Made by a program: the position numbers and the translations under genes
Part shown: piece by piece, positions 9,557 to 18,173 of the stretch
How positions within the stretch are numbered: the stretch's first letter is position 1
How the letters are laid out: each line of letters starts with the position of its first letter
Source: Ectopseudomonas alcaliphila
GTDB taxonomy: Bacteria; Pseudomonadota; Gammaproteobacteria; Pseudomonadales; Pseudomonadaceae
Assembly: GCF_900101755.1 (NCBI RefSeq)
Contig: NZ_FNAE01000002.1
Coordinates: 400,480 to 464,479 of the forward strand
Reading direction: 5' to 3'
Length of the DNA: 64,000 nucleotides
The notes under the pieces: generated by a model
What the model saw: only the letters and a program-made list of their open reading frames with translations
Told to the model about the DNA's origin: nothing
Database searches by the model: none

Positions 9557-9817
9557 TCAAGCTCCGGAAGCCAGCCCGGTTATTACCATAGCAAAAACAA
9601 GCCACGCTACAAAGGCACCAGCCCCTGCCAGTAAGCTCTGAGCTATTTTAGCCTTAAGGGATAATTCAGACCTATACAAGGACAGATTGAAGTAATAAGC
9701 AGCAACGCCAAGAACGCCGCCTATCGCACCACCAATGAAAATCAAAAATATCGGCCAGCCACATATTAGGTGTGCTTTAAGCGGTAATTTTTTCTTCTGT
9801 TCGGAGTCATTCATCAA
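9557..9817 (-). CDS. Small two-helix membrane protein
   Basis: 86 aa. A charged N-terminus (DSEQKKK) precedes two hydrophobic segments (about residues 17-42 and 58-84), rich in Gly and Ala. No family recognised. It lies in a leftward row of three small genes of low GC content, 81 bp upstream of the gene ending at 9056. Two-helix proteins of this kind occur as immunity proteins against pore-forming or periplasmic toxins, but also as anonymous membrane proteins. Confidence 0.6.
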   Translation of the reverse strand: MMNDSEQKKKLPLKAHLICGWPIFLIFIGGAIGGVLGVAAYYFNLSLYRSELSLKAKIAQSLLAGAGAFVAWLVFAMVITGLASGA

Positions 9818-10023
9818 TAATTATTCTCTTGCATTTGGTTAGGTGTGAATTTAGCTCGGCCAGATAGCGATTTGAGCGGTTTGAACTAGCTTTTCGGAGT
9901 TCCCACGCTTCTGCATGGCGGCAATTATGCTTCGCTTTCGTGTCAGATATGCAAATACTTGCTGTAGATATACAGCAACACCGCTGACATACCTTCCGGC
10001 CAGAGTGTTAACGCAGTCCATGT
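9818..10023. other. Non-coding gap in low-GC strip
   Basis: About 200 bp between two small leftward genes. Short open frames exist on both strands but lack ribosome-binding sites and protein-like composition. Nothing convincing seen. Confidence 0.4.
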
Positions 10024-10344
10024 TTATTCTGCTTTGTCGCATGTGTACTCGATATGGCGCTCATCGAGCCAGCACTCAATTCTTATTGTTCCAAATTCCT
10101 TTTCTGATTTCACTTCGCTAGAAATCACAGCTCGCTCTGCTTCAAGAAGACTGCTAATCGCTTGACCTAACTCATCGAATCCTGAAAGCACCATGCGTTC
10201 CTCAGCATTTTGCTTCGCTACTTGAAGCCAAACCTTCAAGGGGCCTTGCTCTTGTTCACGGCTAATGTTTATCTCTTTTACGTATTCAGGTCTAGAGAAT
10301 TCAAGTAAAATTTTATATTCCGACACAAGCTCTCCGAGACACAT
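10024..10344 (-). CDS. Small acidic protein of unknown function
   Basis: 106 aa, strongly acidic, no signal peptide or membrane helix. Alternating hydrophobic pattern suggests an alpha/beta fold (EYKILLEFSRPEYVKEINI then VWLQVAKQ, and a C-terminal FGTIRIECWLDERHIEY strand pair). I do not recognise the family. The small size, acidity and neighbourhood fit an immunity-type protein, which remains a guess. It is the most upstream of the three leftward genes in the low-GC strip. Confidence 0.6.
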   Translation of the reverse strand: MCLGELVSEYKILLEFSRPEYVKEINISREQEQGPLKVWLQVAKQNAEERMVLSGFDELGQAISSLLEAERAVISSEVKSEKEFGTIRIECWLDERHIEYTCDKAE

Positions 10345-10833
10345 GGCAGAAGTTATATTAAAAGCGACGCCAGTCTAATAGTCGAGACCTCCCATAATTC
10401 CGCGCCATTCACTAGACATTGGAAGATCCCATTAAAAGCACGGTATTGATCTGTCCGAGTCGGATGCCCTGACGTACTCATTGACGACCCAAGTCACCAT
10501 TACGAGAGTACAAAAGTATAACCAAGCAATCACCACTGACGCCCCTCAGTCTGGATTAGCCGCACGCGTAATCCGGGACAGTATCGCCAACAGCCGACGC
10601 TTCCCCGGCCCGTGAGCGAAAGCTCACCTGCAGGTGTGCGTTCTTCGTTTTGCTCCTCCTTGATGTTACGCCGTGCCTCTGCTGCCAGCCGATGAATGGC
10701 ACTACAGAAATAAGTCGAGCGTCACACCAGACACTGGACGGGATGTATCTGGCTGGTCAAAATTTCGCCCAGCAATACCCCTGTGCAATGGACGCCCTTG
10801 AACGCCGAAAAGGCTTCAAGAAGAGGACACGAT
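10345..10833. other. Intergenic region with three small hairpins before the M48 peptidase
   Basis: About 490 bp with no supported gene. It contains GGATTA...TAATCC arms (10553-10558, 10569-10574), a GNRA-type hairpin GTGAGC-GAAA-GCTCAC (10612-10627), and an overlapping palindrome CACCTGCAGGTG (10625-10636). GC rises back to the chromosomal level after about 10550, marking the right edge of the low-GC strip. Confidence 0.5.
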
Positions 10834-13707
10834 ATGGAAGATCTCTACCCCGCCGGGCCCAGCGATGTGCCCGCAACGCTCACCCGCCCCAGCTCCCTCT
10901 ACAAACGCCAAGCCTGGCTCGCCGTCGGCAGTCTGGCCTTGTTCGTCGCGCTGTATTTCGCCTTGGCAGGCTGGTTCGGCTGGACCGCCTGGCGCCTGAT
11001 CAGCAGCGCGCTGGCCGGCAGCGAAGACGTGATCGTGCATGTTCTGGTTGGCGGCTGCTCCGCCTTTCTCTGCGTGTTCATGCTCAAGGCGCTGTTGTTC
11101 ATGGAGCGCGGTGGCGCGCCGAATCACGTCGAGTTGCACCCCGAAGAGCAGCCACAGCTGTTCGCCTTTCTCTACCGGCTGGCTGACGAAGCCGGCGCAC
11201 CACGGCCTCATCGCGTGTACCTCTCGGCGCGGGTCAATGCGGCGGTGTTCTATGACCTGTCGGTTCTCAATCTCCTGTTTCCCTCGCGCAAGAACCTGGA
11301 GATCGGCCTACCGCTGGTCAACATCCTCACCTTGAGCGAATTCAAGGCTGTGCTGGCCCACGAGTTCGGCCATTTCGCCCAGCGCTCGATGGCCATCGGC
11401 AGTTGGGTCTACATCGCCCAGCAGATCGCGTCGCATATCATCAGCAAACGTGACGCGCTGGATAAGCTGCTGCGCGTGCTGTCGAAGTTCGACCTGCGCG
11501 TTGCCTGGATAGGCTGGCTGCTGTCGTTGATCGTCTGGTCGATTCGCTCGCTGCTCGATACCGTCTTCCGCCTGGTGGTGCTGGCGCAACGCGCGCTGTC
11601 GCGGCAGATGGAGTTTCAGGCCGACCTGGTTGCGGTTTCCCTGACCGGCAGCGACGAACTGGTGCATGCCCTGCACAAGCTGCAAGCCGCCGATGAGGCC
11701 TGGGATCGCACCCTGGCCTTCGCCAACAGCGAATACCAGCAAGGGCGCTCGGTGCAGGATCTTTTCAGCATCCAGACGCAGGTGCTGGAAAGGGTTACGC
11801 AGATTCTCAACGACCCCAGCTATGGCAAGGTTCCGCCGCGGCGTAGCGATGCCCCCGAGCAGCACCGCGTGTTCGTCTCCGGCTTCGCCCAGCCGCCACA
11901 GATGTGGTCGACCCACCCGGCCAACAGCGACCGCGAAGAAAATGCCAAGCGCCTCTATCTGCCAGCCCCGCACGACGCCCGCAGCGCCTGGCTGTTGTTC
12001 GACGAGCCGGCGGCCCTGCGCCAGCGCCTGACCAGTGACTTCTTCCACGGCGCGCAGCTCGAGCCCGTCGCACTGGAGCAATCTCTGCGCAACCTGGCCG
12101 ACCGCTATGACATGCTGCAATACGCCCCCGACTACCAGGGCGCCTACCTGGGGCGCAGCCTGACGCGCCACGCCGAGCAAGCGGTCGAGCTCTATCAGGA
12201 CGCTTCCCCGGCCACCGATCTGCACGGTGCGCTGCAGGCGCTGTATCCGCTCAGCCTCAGCCAGCAGCTCAACCAGCTGCGCGCTCTGGAGGAAGAGCGA
12301 GGCATGCTGCAGGCGTTGCGTGACAAGGTCTACAAAGCCTCCGGCGGCTCCATCGTGTTCCGTGGCAACAGCGTGTCACGCCGCGATTTGCCGCGCCTTA
12401 TCGAACAGGTCACCGACGAAGCCGAAGCGCTGCGGCAGGAGATCCTCGGCCATGACCGGTGCTGCCGGGCCACTCACCTGGCCATCGCCGAACAGTTCGG
12501 CAACGGCTGGCCGGGCTACCTGACCGGCTTGATCGAAGTGCTGCACTACGCGGAGCACAGCCTGGCCGACCTGCGCGATGCGCAAGGTTTGCTCGCCAAT
12601 GTCACCTCGGTGGTATTGGCTGACGGCAAGGTCAGCTCCCGCGAACTCAAGCGCCTGTTGCAGACGGCCAACGAACTGCATCGGGTGATGGCAGGTATCC
12701 ATGACGACAAACAGCTCGTGGTATTGGATCAGGCTCTGCTGACGCGTCTTGGGATTGAGTCCTGGGCGGCCTCGCTCGAGGAATTCACCCTGCCTCAGGC
12801 GACCAATGACAACGTCAATGAGTGGATGCAGGTGATCGATGGCTGGGGCAACAGCCTCGCTGCCCAGCTATCCGGCCTGTGCAGTGCGACCCTGGAGCAG
12901 TTGCTGCACAGCGAAGCCGAGCTGGCGCGCCACCTGCGTCAGCACAGTCAACCCGATGCCGCCCCGGCACCCACGCAGGTGCCGCAACGCTACACCACGC
13001 TCTTGCCTGGCCAGGAGCGCAAGCGCCAGTTGAAGCTGGATTGGTGGGATCGCTTCCAGATTGCCGATGGTGCTCTGGCGACCGGCATGCGCCTGTTGGT
13101 AGCAGGTCTTATCGTCGGTGCCGTACTGGGCTTCGGCAGCCTGACGGGTGTGGATACCAAGGTTGCGGTCTACAACGGCCTGGGTACGGCCGTGCTGGTG
13201 CGAATTGGTGACCAGATGTCGGTTGTTGGGCCCTATTCCTCTGCCGAGATCAAGGTCGGTTTCGCCAGCAACACCGAGGTGAGCGCCCGCACCCTTACAG
13301 GCGAGTTGATCGAAACCTTTACCCCCAGCGTGAGTAACACGGGGCTGCATTACGTCTACAACGTCGCGGGCGCCAGCCCTCTGGTTGCCTGGACCGCGTC
13401 ATACGGTAATGCCGCCGAGGAAGAACCCCGCTTTCTCGGCGCGCCGCGCTGGCTCGACGCCCGTGCCGATTTCTTTTTCAGCGACCCTCCCGAGTCCATC
13501 AGCAGCAAGAGCGGTGGTGCCCAGCGCCGTGTTCTCAGTGGGATGGGAGACGGTACGCCCGAGGAAGTGCTGAAGCTAGCCGGCAACGAAGCACAAGCGC
13601 AGCAGATCATCCGGGCGCACGCTCGCTGGGACGAGCCCAATACAGCCAATGCCGGCCTGTGGAAAACCCATGCTCAAGCGCTGGATGCGCCCGGCAAGGC
13701 GCCCTGA
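10834..13707 (+). CDS. Large membrane-bound M48-family metallopeptidase
   Basis: 957 aa, about three times the size of HtpX. Two membrane helices lie near the N-terminus (about 28-49 and 66-90). The zinc motif HEFGH is at residues 176-180, followed by a third hydrophobic stretch (about 225-255) and the third-ligand region RQMEFQADLVAVSLTG. A long helical middle (about 330-730) includes LADGKVSSRELKRLL, which resembles TerB-type DGxVSxxE helices. There is one more helix near 755-775, then a beta-rich C-terminal domain. Likely an inner-membrane zinc protease acting on membrane or periplasmic substrates. The ATG at 10834 is chosen for the AGAGGA just upstream; an earlier in-frame ATG (10783) has none. 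It stands alone with no linked partner. Confidence 0.85.
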   Translation: MEDLYPAGPSDVPATLTRPSSLYKRQAWLAVGSLALFVALYFALAGWFGWTAWRLISSALAGSEDVIVHVLVGGCSAFLCVFMLKALLFMERGGAPNHVELHPEEQPQLFAFLYRLADEAGAPRPHRVYLSARVNAAVFYDLSVLNLLFPSRKNLEIGLPLVNILTLSEFKAVLAHEFGHFAQRSMAIGSWVYIAQQIASHIISKRDALDKLLRVLSKFDLRVAWIGWLLSLIVWSIRSLLDTVFRLVVLAQRALSRQMEFQADLVAVSLTGSDELVHALHKLQAADEAWDRTLAFANSEYQQGRSVQDLFSIQTQVLERVTQILNDPSYGKVPPRRSDAPEQHRVFVSGFAQPPQMWSTHPANSDREENAKRLYLPAPHDARSAWLLFDEPAALRQRLTSDFFHGAQLEPVALEQSLRNLADRYDMLQYAPDYQGAYLGRSLTRHAEQAVELYQDASPATDLHGALQALYPLSLSQQLNQLRALEEERGMLQALRDKVYKASGGSIVFRGNSVSRRDLPRLIEQVTDEAEALRQEILGHDRCCRATHLAIAEQFGNGWPGYLTGLIEVLHYAEHSLADLRDAQGLLANVTSVVLADGKVSSRELKRLLQTANELHRVMAGIHDDKQLVVLDQALLTRLGIESWAASLEEFTLPQATNDNVNEWMQVIDGWGNSLAAQLSGLCSATLEQLLHSEAELARHLRQHSQPDAAPAPTQVPQRYTTLLPGQERKRQLKLDWWDRFQIADGALATGMRLLVAGLIVGAVLGFGSLTGVDTKVAVYNGLGTAVLVRIGDQMSVVGPYSSAEIKVGFASNTEVSARTLTGELIETFTPSVSNTGLHYVYNVAGASPLVAWTASYGNAAEEEPRFLGAPRWLDARADFFFSDPPESISSKSGGAQRRVLSGMGDGTPEEVLKLAGNEAQAQQIIRAHARWDEPNTANAGLWKTHAQALDAPGKAP

Positions 13708-13747
13708 CGCATCGGTCGACAGAATGAGCAGGCGCCTCCGGGGTGTA

Positions 13748-13889
13748 ATGCCGATCAGCTAAGGCTTCCAAAGCAGCCTTTCGTAGGAGCCCCGCCCCGG
13801 GGCGAAGCTTTTCGAGTTCGCGGCGCCTGAGTTAGCGGCGGGGCGCCGTTCCTGCAGGCTCGGTGCATCGGCGCTTAGCTGACGGGCAT
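13748..13889. repeat. 142-bp inverted-repeat-bounded element
   Basis: Outer arms ATGCCGATCAGCTAAG (13748-13763) and CTTAGCTGACGGGCAT (13874-13889) pair at 14 of 16 positions. Inside is a second palindromic unit with GTAGGAGCCCCGCCCCGGGG and GGCGGGGCGCCGTTCCTGC. A diverged relative of the inner unit lies at 22982-23068. It follows the M48 gene stop by 40 bp and may fold into a long hairpin. Confidence 0.65.
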
Positions 13890-14064
13890 CAGCCTCGGCA
13901 CCTCTTTCTCTGGCTACGTCGTAGTTGGCTGCTGACGCATCAATGTGGTTTGTGTCGGAGCGAACTTATTCGCGAGATTCGCGGATGAATCCGCTCCTGC
14001 GGGCGTGCAACGCTTGACTCGGACACGGCCCTTTCTTTTTCGCTTTGCCGCCAGCAGCCAACAC
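13890..14064. repeat. Intergenic stretch with a REP-like unit
   Basis: Holds a short imperfect palindrome at 13954-14001 (GTCGGAGCGAACTTATTCGC paired with GCGGATGAATCCGCTCCTGC), the Pseudomonas GGAGCGAATTTATTCGC repeat type. Nothing else is apparent between the M48 and LysR genes, which converge here. Confidence 0.55.
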
Positions 14065-14970
14065 TCAGCCGCCCACTTCCCCCGTCTCCAGCTTGCGCCA
14101 CAGCAAACGCACCGCGGCCTTGCGCACCAGGGCGCAGCGGTACAGGCGGATTTCCAGCGGGATCTGCCACTGTTCGCCGCCGCAGACGGCCAGTTCGCCA
14201 CGTGCCAGTTCGGCAGTGACCGACAGCCGTGGCACCCACGCCACGCCCATGCCCTGCAGGGCCATGCTCTTGAGGCTGTCGGCCATGGCGGTTTCGTACA
14301 CCGTGGTCGAGCGCAGGGCGCGCTGGCGTAGCAGCAGGTTGACCGAGCGCCCGAGAAAGGCGCCGGCGCTGTAGGCCAGCAGCGGCACGCTCTGGCCATT
14401 GTCGAGGTCGTACAGCGGCGCGCCGGACTCGTTCACCGCGCACACCGGCAGCATCGAGGTCGCGCCCAGGTGCAGCGAGGGGAAGATCGCCGGGTCCATC
14501 TGCAGCGCCGCGTCGGGATCGTAGTAGGCGAGGATCAGGTCGCAGGCACCTTCGCGCAGCGAATGCACCGCTTCGCCGACGTTGGTCGCCACCAGGCGTG
14601 TCGTCAGTGGCAGGCCTTCGCGGCGCAGGCGGGCGATCCATTCGGGGAAGAAGCCCAGGGTCAGCGAGTGCGCGGCGGCAATCGACAGCACCTCGCCCTG
14701 TTGGCCTTCCAGGTTGTGCAGATGGCGCACCACTTCGCCGAGCTGCTCGACCAGGCTGCGCGCGGTGACCAGGAACAACCGGCCAGCCTCGGTCAGCTCG
14801 ATGGGCGTACAGGAGCGGTCGACCAGGGTCAGGCCGAGCATGGCTTCGAGGCTGCGGATGCGCCGGCTGAACGCAGGCTGGGTGACGAAGCGCTTTTCGG
14901 CCGCCTGGGAGAAGCTACGGGTGCCGGCCAGGGCGATGAAGTCTTCCAGCCATTTGGTTTCCAGGTTCAT
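14065..14970 (-). CDS. LysR-family regulator, divergent from aspartase
   Basis: 301 aa. N-terminal winged HTH (about residues 5-63; FIALAGTRSFSQAAEKRFVTQPAFSRRIRSLE). The LysR substrate-binding domain covers about 90-295. GGAG stands 5 nt before the ATG at 14970 (MNLETKW), which is preferred over an upstream ATG at 14994. It is transcribed away from aspA and the symporter gene, the classic layout for a LysR activator of the neighbouring operon. It probably responds to aspartate or a dicarboxylate (inference). Repeats lie between it and its presumed target. Confidence 0.88.
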   Translation of the reverse strand: MNLETKWLEDFIALAGTRSFSQAAEKRFVTQPAFSRRIRSLEAMLGLTLVDRSCTPIELTEAGRLFLVTARSLVEQLGEVVRHLHNLEGQQGEVLSIAAAHSLTLGFFPEWIARLRREGLPLTTRLVATNVGEAVHSLREGACDLILAYYDPDAALQMDPAIFPSLHLGATSMLPVCAVNESGAPLYDLDNGQSVPLLAYSAGAFLGRSVNLLLRQRALRSTTVYETAMADSLKSMALQGMGVAWVPRLSVTAELARGELAVCGGEQWQIPLEIRLYRCALVRKAAVRLLWRKLETGEVGG

Positions 14971-14978
14971 CGAGTCTC

Positions 14979-15040
14979 CGTAGCCCGGATGCAATCCGGG
15001 GATGGCCCATCAAGTTGCCCCGGATTGCATCCGGGCTACG
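14979..15040. repeat. Perfect 23-bp inverted repeat (CGTAGCCCGGATGCAATCC type)
   Basis: Arms at 14979-15001 and 15018-15040 are exact reverse complements with a 16-nt loop. The left arm begins only 9 bp upstream of the LysR start codon, overlapping its leader. A half-copy occurs at 27190-27211. Confidence 0.85.
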
Positions 15041-15062
15041 CACTATAGGCAGGGTACGAATC

Positions 15063-15110
15063 GTGGGAGGCGCTTCAGCGGCGAGCGGTCGCGGCTCAAG
15101 CCCCTCCCAC
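15063..15110. repeat. Degenerate REP doublet
   Basis: GTGGGAGGCGCTTCAGCGGC (15063-15082) and an inverted partner ending CCCCTCCCAC (15110), related to the REP core at 1991 but diverged. Confidence 0.65.
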
Positions 15111-15154
15111 GGAGGTCATGTACGCCACAGCGGCGATCGACGTCACACCCACAT

Positions 15155-15171
15155 TATGCCGATTGTGCATA
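15155..15171. promoter_or_regulatory. Candidate LysR operator
   Basis: TATGC-N7-GCATA, a perfect 17-bp dyad about 96 bp before the aspA start and between the divergent LysR gene and aspA. Spacing and symmetry fit a LysR recognition site, but no binding data are available. Confidence 0.45.
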
Positions 15172-15266
15172 GGGCAGCAAGCAACGGCATTGGTAGTGAG
15201 GCGGTCAGGGCCCCTATTCTATGGGCATCGCGGCGCTCGCCGTATTTCCCAAGAGTCATCTCTATC

Positions 15267-16691
15267 ATGTCCTCTGCTGCATCTGTTCGCGTCGAAAAAG
15301 ACCTGCTCGGCACCCTCGAAGTCCCCGCCGATGCCTATTACGGCATCCAGACCCTGCGCGCCGTGCAGAACTTCCGCCTGTCCGGCGTGCCGCTGTCGCA
15401 CTACCCGAAACTGGTGATCGGCCTGGCCATGGTCAAGCAGGCCTCGGCCGACGCCAACCGCGAGCTGGGCCACCTGTCCGCGTCCAAGCACACGGCGATC
15501 AGCACCGCCTGCGCACGCATCATCCAGGGCGAGTTCCACGAGCAGTTCGTGGTCGACATGATCCAGGGCGGCGCCGGCACCTCGACCAACATGAATGCCA
15601 ACGAGGTGATCGCCAACATCGCCCTCGAGGCCATGGGTCATGAGAAGGGCCAGTACCAGCACCTGCACCCGAACAACGACGTGAACATGGCGCAGTCGAC
15701 CAACGACGCCTACCCGACCGCCATTCGCCTCGGCCTGCTGCTCGGCCACGACAGCCTGCTCGGTGCGCTGGACAAGCTGATCCAGTCGTTCGCTGCCAAG
15801 GGCCTGGAGTTCGGCCATGTGCTGAAGATGGGCCGCACCCAGCTGCAGGACGCCGTGCCGATGACCCTTGGCCAGGAATTCCGCGCCTTCGCCACCACCC
15901 TCGGCGAAGACCTGCAGCACCTGAAACTGCTGGCGCCGACCCTGCTCACCGAAGTCAACCTGGGCGGCACCGCGATCGGCACCGGCATCAACGCCGACCC
16001 GAAATACCAGGCCCTGGCGGTCAAGCGTCTGGCCATCATCAGCGGCCACCCGCTGACTCCGGCTGCCGACCTGATCGAGGCCACCAGCGACATGGGCGCC
16101 TTCGTGCTGTTCTCCGGCATGCTCAAGCGCACCGCAGTCAAGCTGTCGAAGATCTGCAACGACCTGCGCCTGCTGTCCAGCGGTCCGCGTACCGGCATCA
16201 ACGAGATCAACCTGCCGGCACGTCAGCCGGGCAGCTCGATCATGCCGGGCAAGGTCAACCCGGTGATCCCCGAGGCGGTCAACCAGGTGGCCTTCGAAGT
16301 GATCGGCAACGACCTGGCCCTGACCATGGCGGCCGAGGGTGGCCAGCTGCAGCTGAACGTGATGGAACCGCTGATCGCCTACAAGATCTTCGACTCGATC
16401 CGCCTGCTGACCCGCGCCATGGATATGCTGCGCGAGCTGTGCATCGACGGCATCACCGCCAACGAGGCGCGCTGCCGTGAACTGATGGAAAACTCCATTG
16501 GTCTGATCACTGCGCTCAACCCCTACATCGGCTACGAGAACGCCACCCGCATCGCCAAGGTCGCCCTGGAAAGCGGGCGCGGTGTGCTGGAGCTGGTGCG
16601 CGAGGAGCAGTTGCTGGACGAGGCCACCCTGGCCGACATCCTGCGCCCCGAGAACATGATCGCCCCGCGCCTGGTTCCGCTGCAGGGCTGA
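15267..16691 (+). CDS. aspA: Aspartate ammonia-lyase
   Basis: 474 aa, the standard aspartase length. It deaminates L-aspartate to fumarate and ammonia in the cytoplasm as a homotetramer. The fumarase/aspartase superfamily signature GSSIMPGKVNP is present near residue 320, with the flexible catalytic Ser in SS. Other conserved stretches are GGAGTSTNMNANEVIAN, GRTQLQDAVPMTLGQE and the N-terminal DAYYGIQTLRA. The latter, with TSTNMNANEV, supports aspartase over fumarase C. The start at 15267 gives MSSAASVRVEKDLLG. The symporter gene follows after 130 bp, forming an aspartate uptake and breakdown unit. Confidence 0.93.
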   Translation: MSSAASVRVEKDLLGTLEVPADAYYGIQTLRAVQNFRLSGVPLSHYPKLVIGLAMVKQASADANRELGHLSASKHTAISTACARIIQGEFHEQFVVDMIQGGAGTSTNMNANEVIANIALEAMGHEKGQYQHLHPNNDVNMAQSTNDAYPTAIRLGLLLGHDSLLGALDKLIQSFAAKGLEFGHVLKMGRTQLQDAVPMTLGQEFRAFATTLGEDLQHLKLLAPTLLTEVNLGGTAIGTGINADPKYQALAVKRLAIISGHPLTPAADLIEATSDMGAFVLFSGMLKRTAVKLSKICNDLRLLSSGPRTGINEINLPARQPGSSIMPGKVNPVIPEAVNQVAFEVIGNDLALTMAAEGGQLQLNVMEPLIAYKIFDSIRLLTRAMDMLRELCIDGITANEARCRELMENSIGLITALNPYIGYENATRIAKVALESGRGVLELVREEQLLDEATLADILRPENMIAPRLVPLQG

Positions 16692-16707
16692 TTCATCGAA
16701 TGACGCG

Positions 16708-16727
16708 CGCCGCCCCTCTGGGCGGCG
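16708..16727 (+). terminator. Hairpin between aspA and symporter
   Basis: CGCCGCCC (16708-16715), CTCT loop, GGGCGGCG (16720-16727), followed by TGTTCATTT. The stem is strong but the T tract is broken, so partial termination or mRNA-end processing is more likely than a full stop. Confidence 0.5.
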
Positions 16728-16821
16728 TGTTCATTTCCGCCCTCGAGCCTGTTCATGGGGCGGCACCGCTGAAGGCCGCGCAGACGGCCCCACAACAACG
16801 ACAATCCGGGTGTAAAACCAC

Positions 16822-18075
16822 ATGAGTCAGAGCAACACCGCTTCCCCTTCTTTCCTTGCGCGCGTGCCGTTGTGGCAGCAGATTCTCGTCGGCCTGGTGC
16901 TCGGCGTAGTCGTCGGCATGCTGTTCAAGAGCTTCGCCCTGGCGCTGGCGCCAGTCGGCGCGCTGTTCCTCAATGCGATCAAGATGCTCATCGTGCCGCT
17001 GGTGTTCGTCTCCCTGGTGGCGGGCATCACCGCCATGAGCGACAGCGCCAAGCTCGGCCGCATCAGCGTCAAGACCATCGCCATCTACCTGATCAGCACA
17101 GCCTTCGCGGTGAGCATCGGTCTGGCGTTCGGCACCCTGTTCAGCCCCGGTGAGGGCATGAACATGGTCGCCAGCGGCAGCGAAGAGGCCAAGCAGGCGC
17201 CCTCGCTGGTGCAGATTCTGGTGGGGCTGGTGCCGACCAACCCGGTGATGGCCTTCGCTGAAGGCAACATCCTGCAGATCATCGTCTTCGCCATCGCCCT
17301 GGGCGTGAGCATGAACCTGATCGGCGACAAGGCCGCGCCGGTGGTCAAACTGTTCGACAGCCTGGCCGAGGTCTTCTACAAGCTCACCGACCTGGTGATG
17401 CGCTTCGCCCCCATCGGCGTGTTCGCGCTGATCGCCGGTGTGGTCGCTTCCCACGGTATCGAGGTGCTGCTGCCGCTGGCCGGCGTGATCGGGGTGATCT
17501 ACCTGGCCAGCATCGCCCACATGCTGCTGGTCTACGGTGGCCTGATCGGCGGCCTGGCGCGCCTCAGCCCGCTGCGCTTCTTCCGCGGCATCGCCCCGGC
17601 ACTGGCGGTGGCCTTCAGTACTTCGAGCAGCTCCGGCACCCTACCGGTGTCCATCGAGTGCGCGCGCAAGAATCTCGGCGTGTCGCAGGGCGTGGCCGGC
17701 TTCGTGTTGCCGGTGGGCGCCACCATCAACATGGATGGCACCGCGATCTACCAGGGCGTGCTGGCGCTGTTCATCGCCCAGGCCTTCGGCATCGATCTGA
17801 ATGCCGGCCAGTACCTGATGATCATCCTCACCGCCACCCTGGCCTCGGTCGGCACCGCCGGTGTACCCGGCGCCGGTCTGATCATGCTCGGCCTGGTGCT
17901 GACCTCGGTTGGCCTGCCGCTGGAAGGCGTGGCGCTGATCGCCGGTATCGACCGCATCCTCGACATGGCGCGCACCACGGTGAACGTCGCCGGTGACCTG
18001 ATGACCACCACCCTGGTGGGCAGCAGCGAGAAGGAGCTGGATCGCGAGATCTACAACAGCGACAACGCTGCCTGA
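16822..18075 (+). CDS. Dicarboxylate/amino acid:cation symporter (DAACS family)
   Basis: 417 aa inner-membrane symporter of the GltP/DctA/SstT family with about eight helices and two re-entrant loops. Family signatures are visible: the Ser-rich FSTSSSSGTLP (HP1), the NMDGTAIYQG motif of TM7, GTAGVPGAG (HP2), and the TM8 substrate motif GIDRILDMARTTVNVAGD. The conserved Asp and Asn in DMARTTVNVAGD fit amino-acid or C4-dicarboxylate binding. Placement after aspA points to aspartate or glutamate uptake with H+ or Na+. A textbook terminator lies 43 bp after the stop. Confidence 0.9.
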   Translation: MSQSNTASPSFLARVPLWQQILVGLVLGVVVGMLFKSFALALAPVGALFLNAIKMLIVPLVFVSLVAGITAMSDSAKLGRISVKTIAIYLISTAFAVSIGLAFGTLFSPGEGMNMVASGSEEAKQAPSLVQILVGLVPTNPVMAFAEGNILQIIVFAIALGVSMNLIGDKAAPVVKLFDSLAEVFYKLTDLVMRFAPIGVFALIAGVVASHGIEVLLPLAGVIGVIYLASIAHMLLVYGGLIGGLARLSPLRFFRGIAPALAVAFSTSSSSGTLPVSIECARKNLGVSQGVAGFVLPVGATINMDGTAIYQGVLALFIAQAFGIDLNAGQYLMIILTATLASVGTAGVPGAGLIMLGLVLTSVGLPLEGVALIAGIDRILDMARTTVNVAGDLMTTTLVGSSEKELDREIYNSDNAA

Positions 18076-18117
18076 GCAATCGTTTTCATAGGAGGCCTTC
18101 ACCAGCCTCAACCTTCA

Positions 18118-18144
18118 GGGATGGCCTCGGCCATCCCTTTTTTT
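18118..18144 (+). terminator. Rho-independent terminator of the aspA-symporter operon
   Basis: GGGATGGCC (18118-18126), 2-nt TC gap, GGCCATCCC (18129-18137), then seven T. Textbook structure. Confidence 0.9.
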
Positions 18145-18173
18145 GTGGCCTGCCATCCCTGGCGGCCACCCTT

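Noticed and set aside
8784..10650. Prophage or integrative element
   Set aside because: No integrase, tRNA, attachment repeats, structural or lysis genes; only three small orphans.
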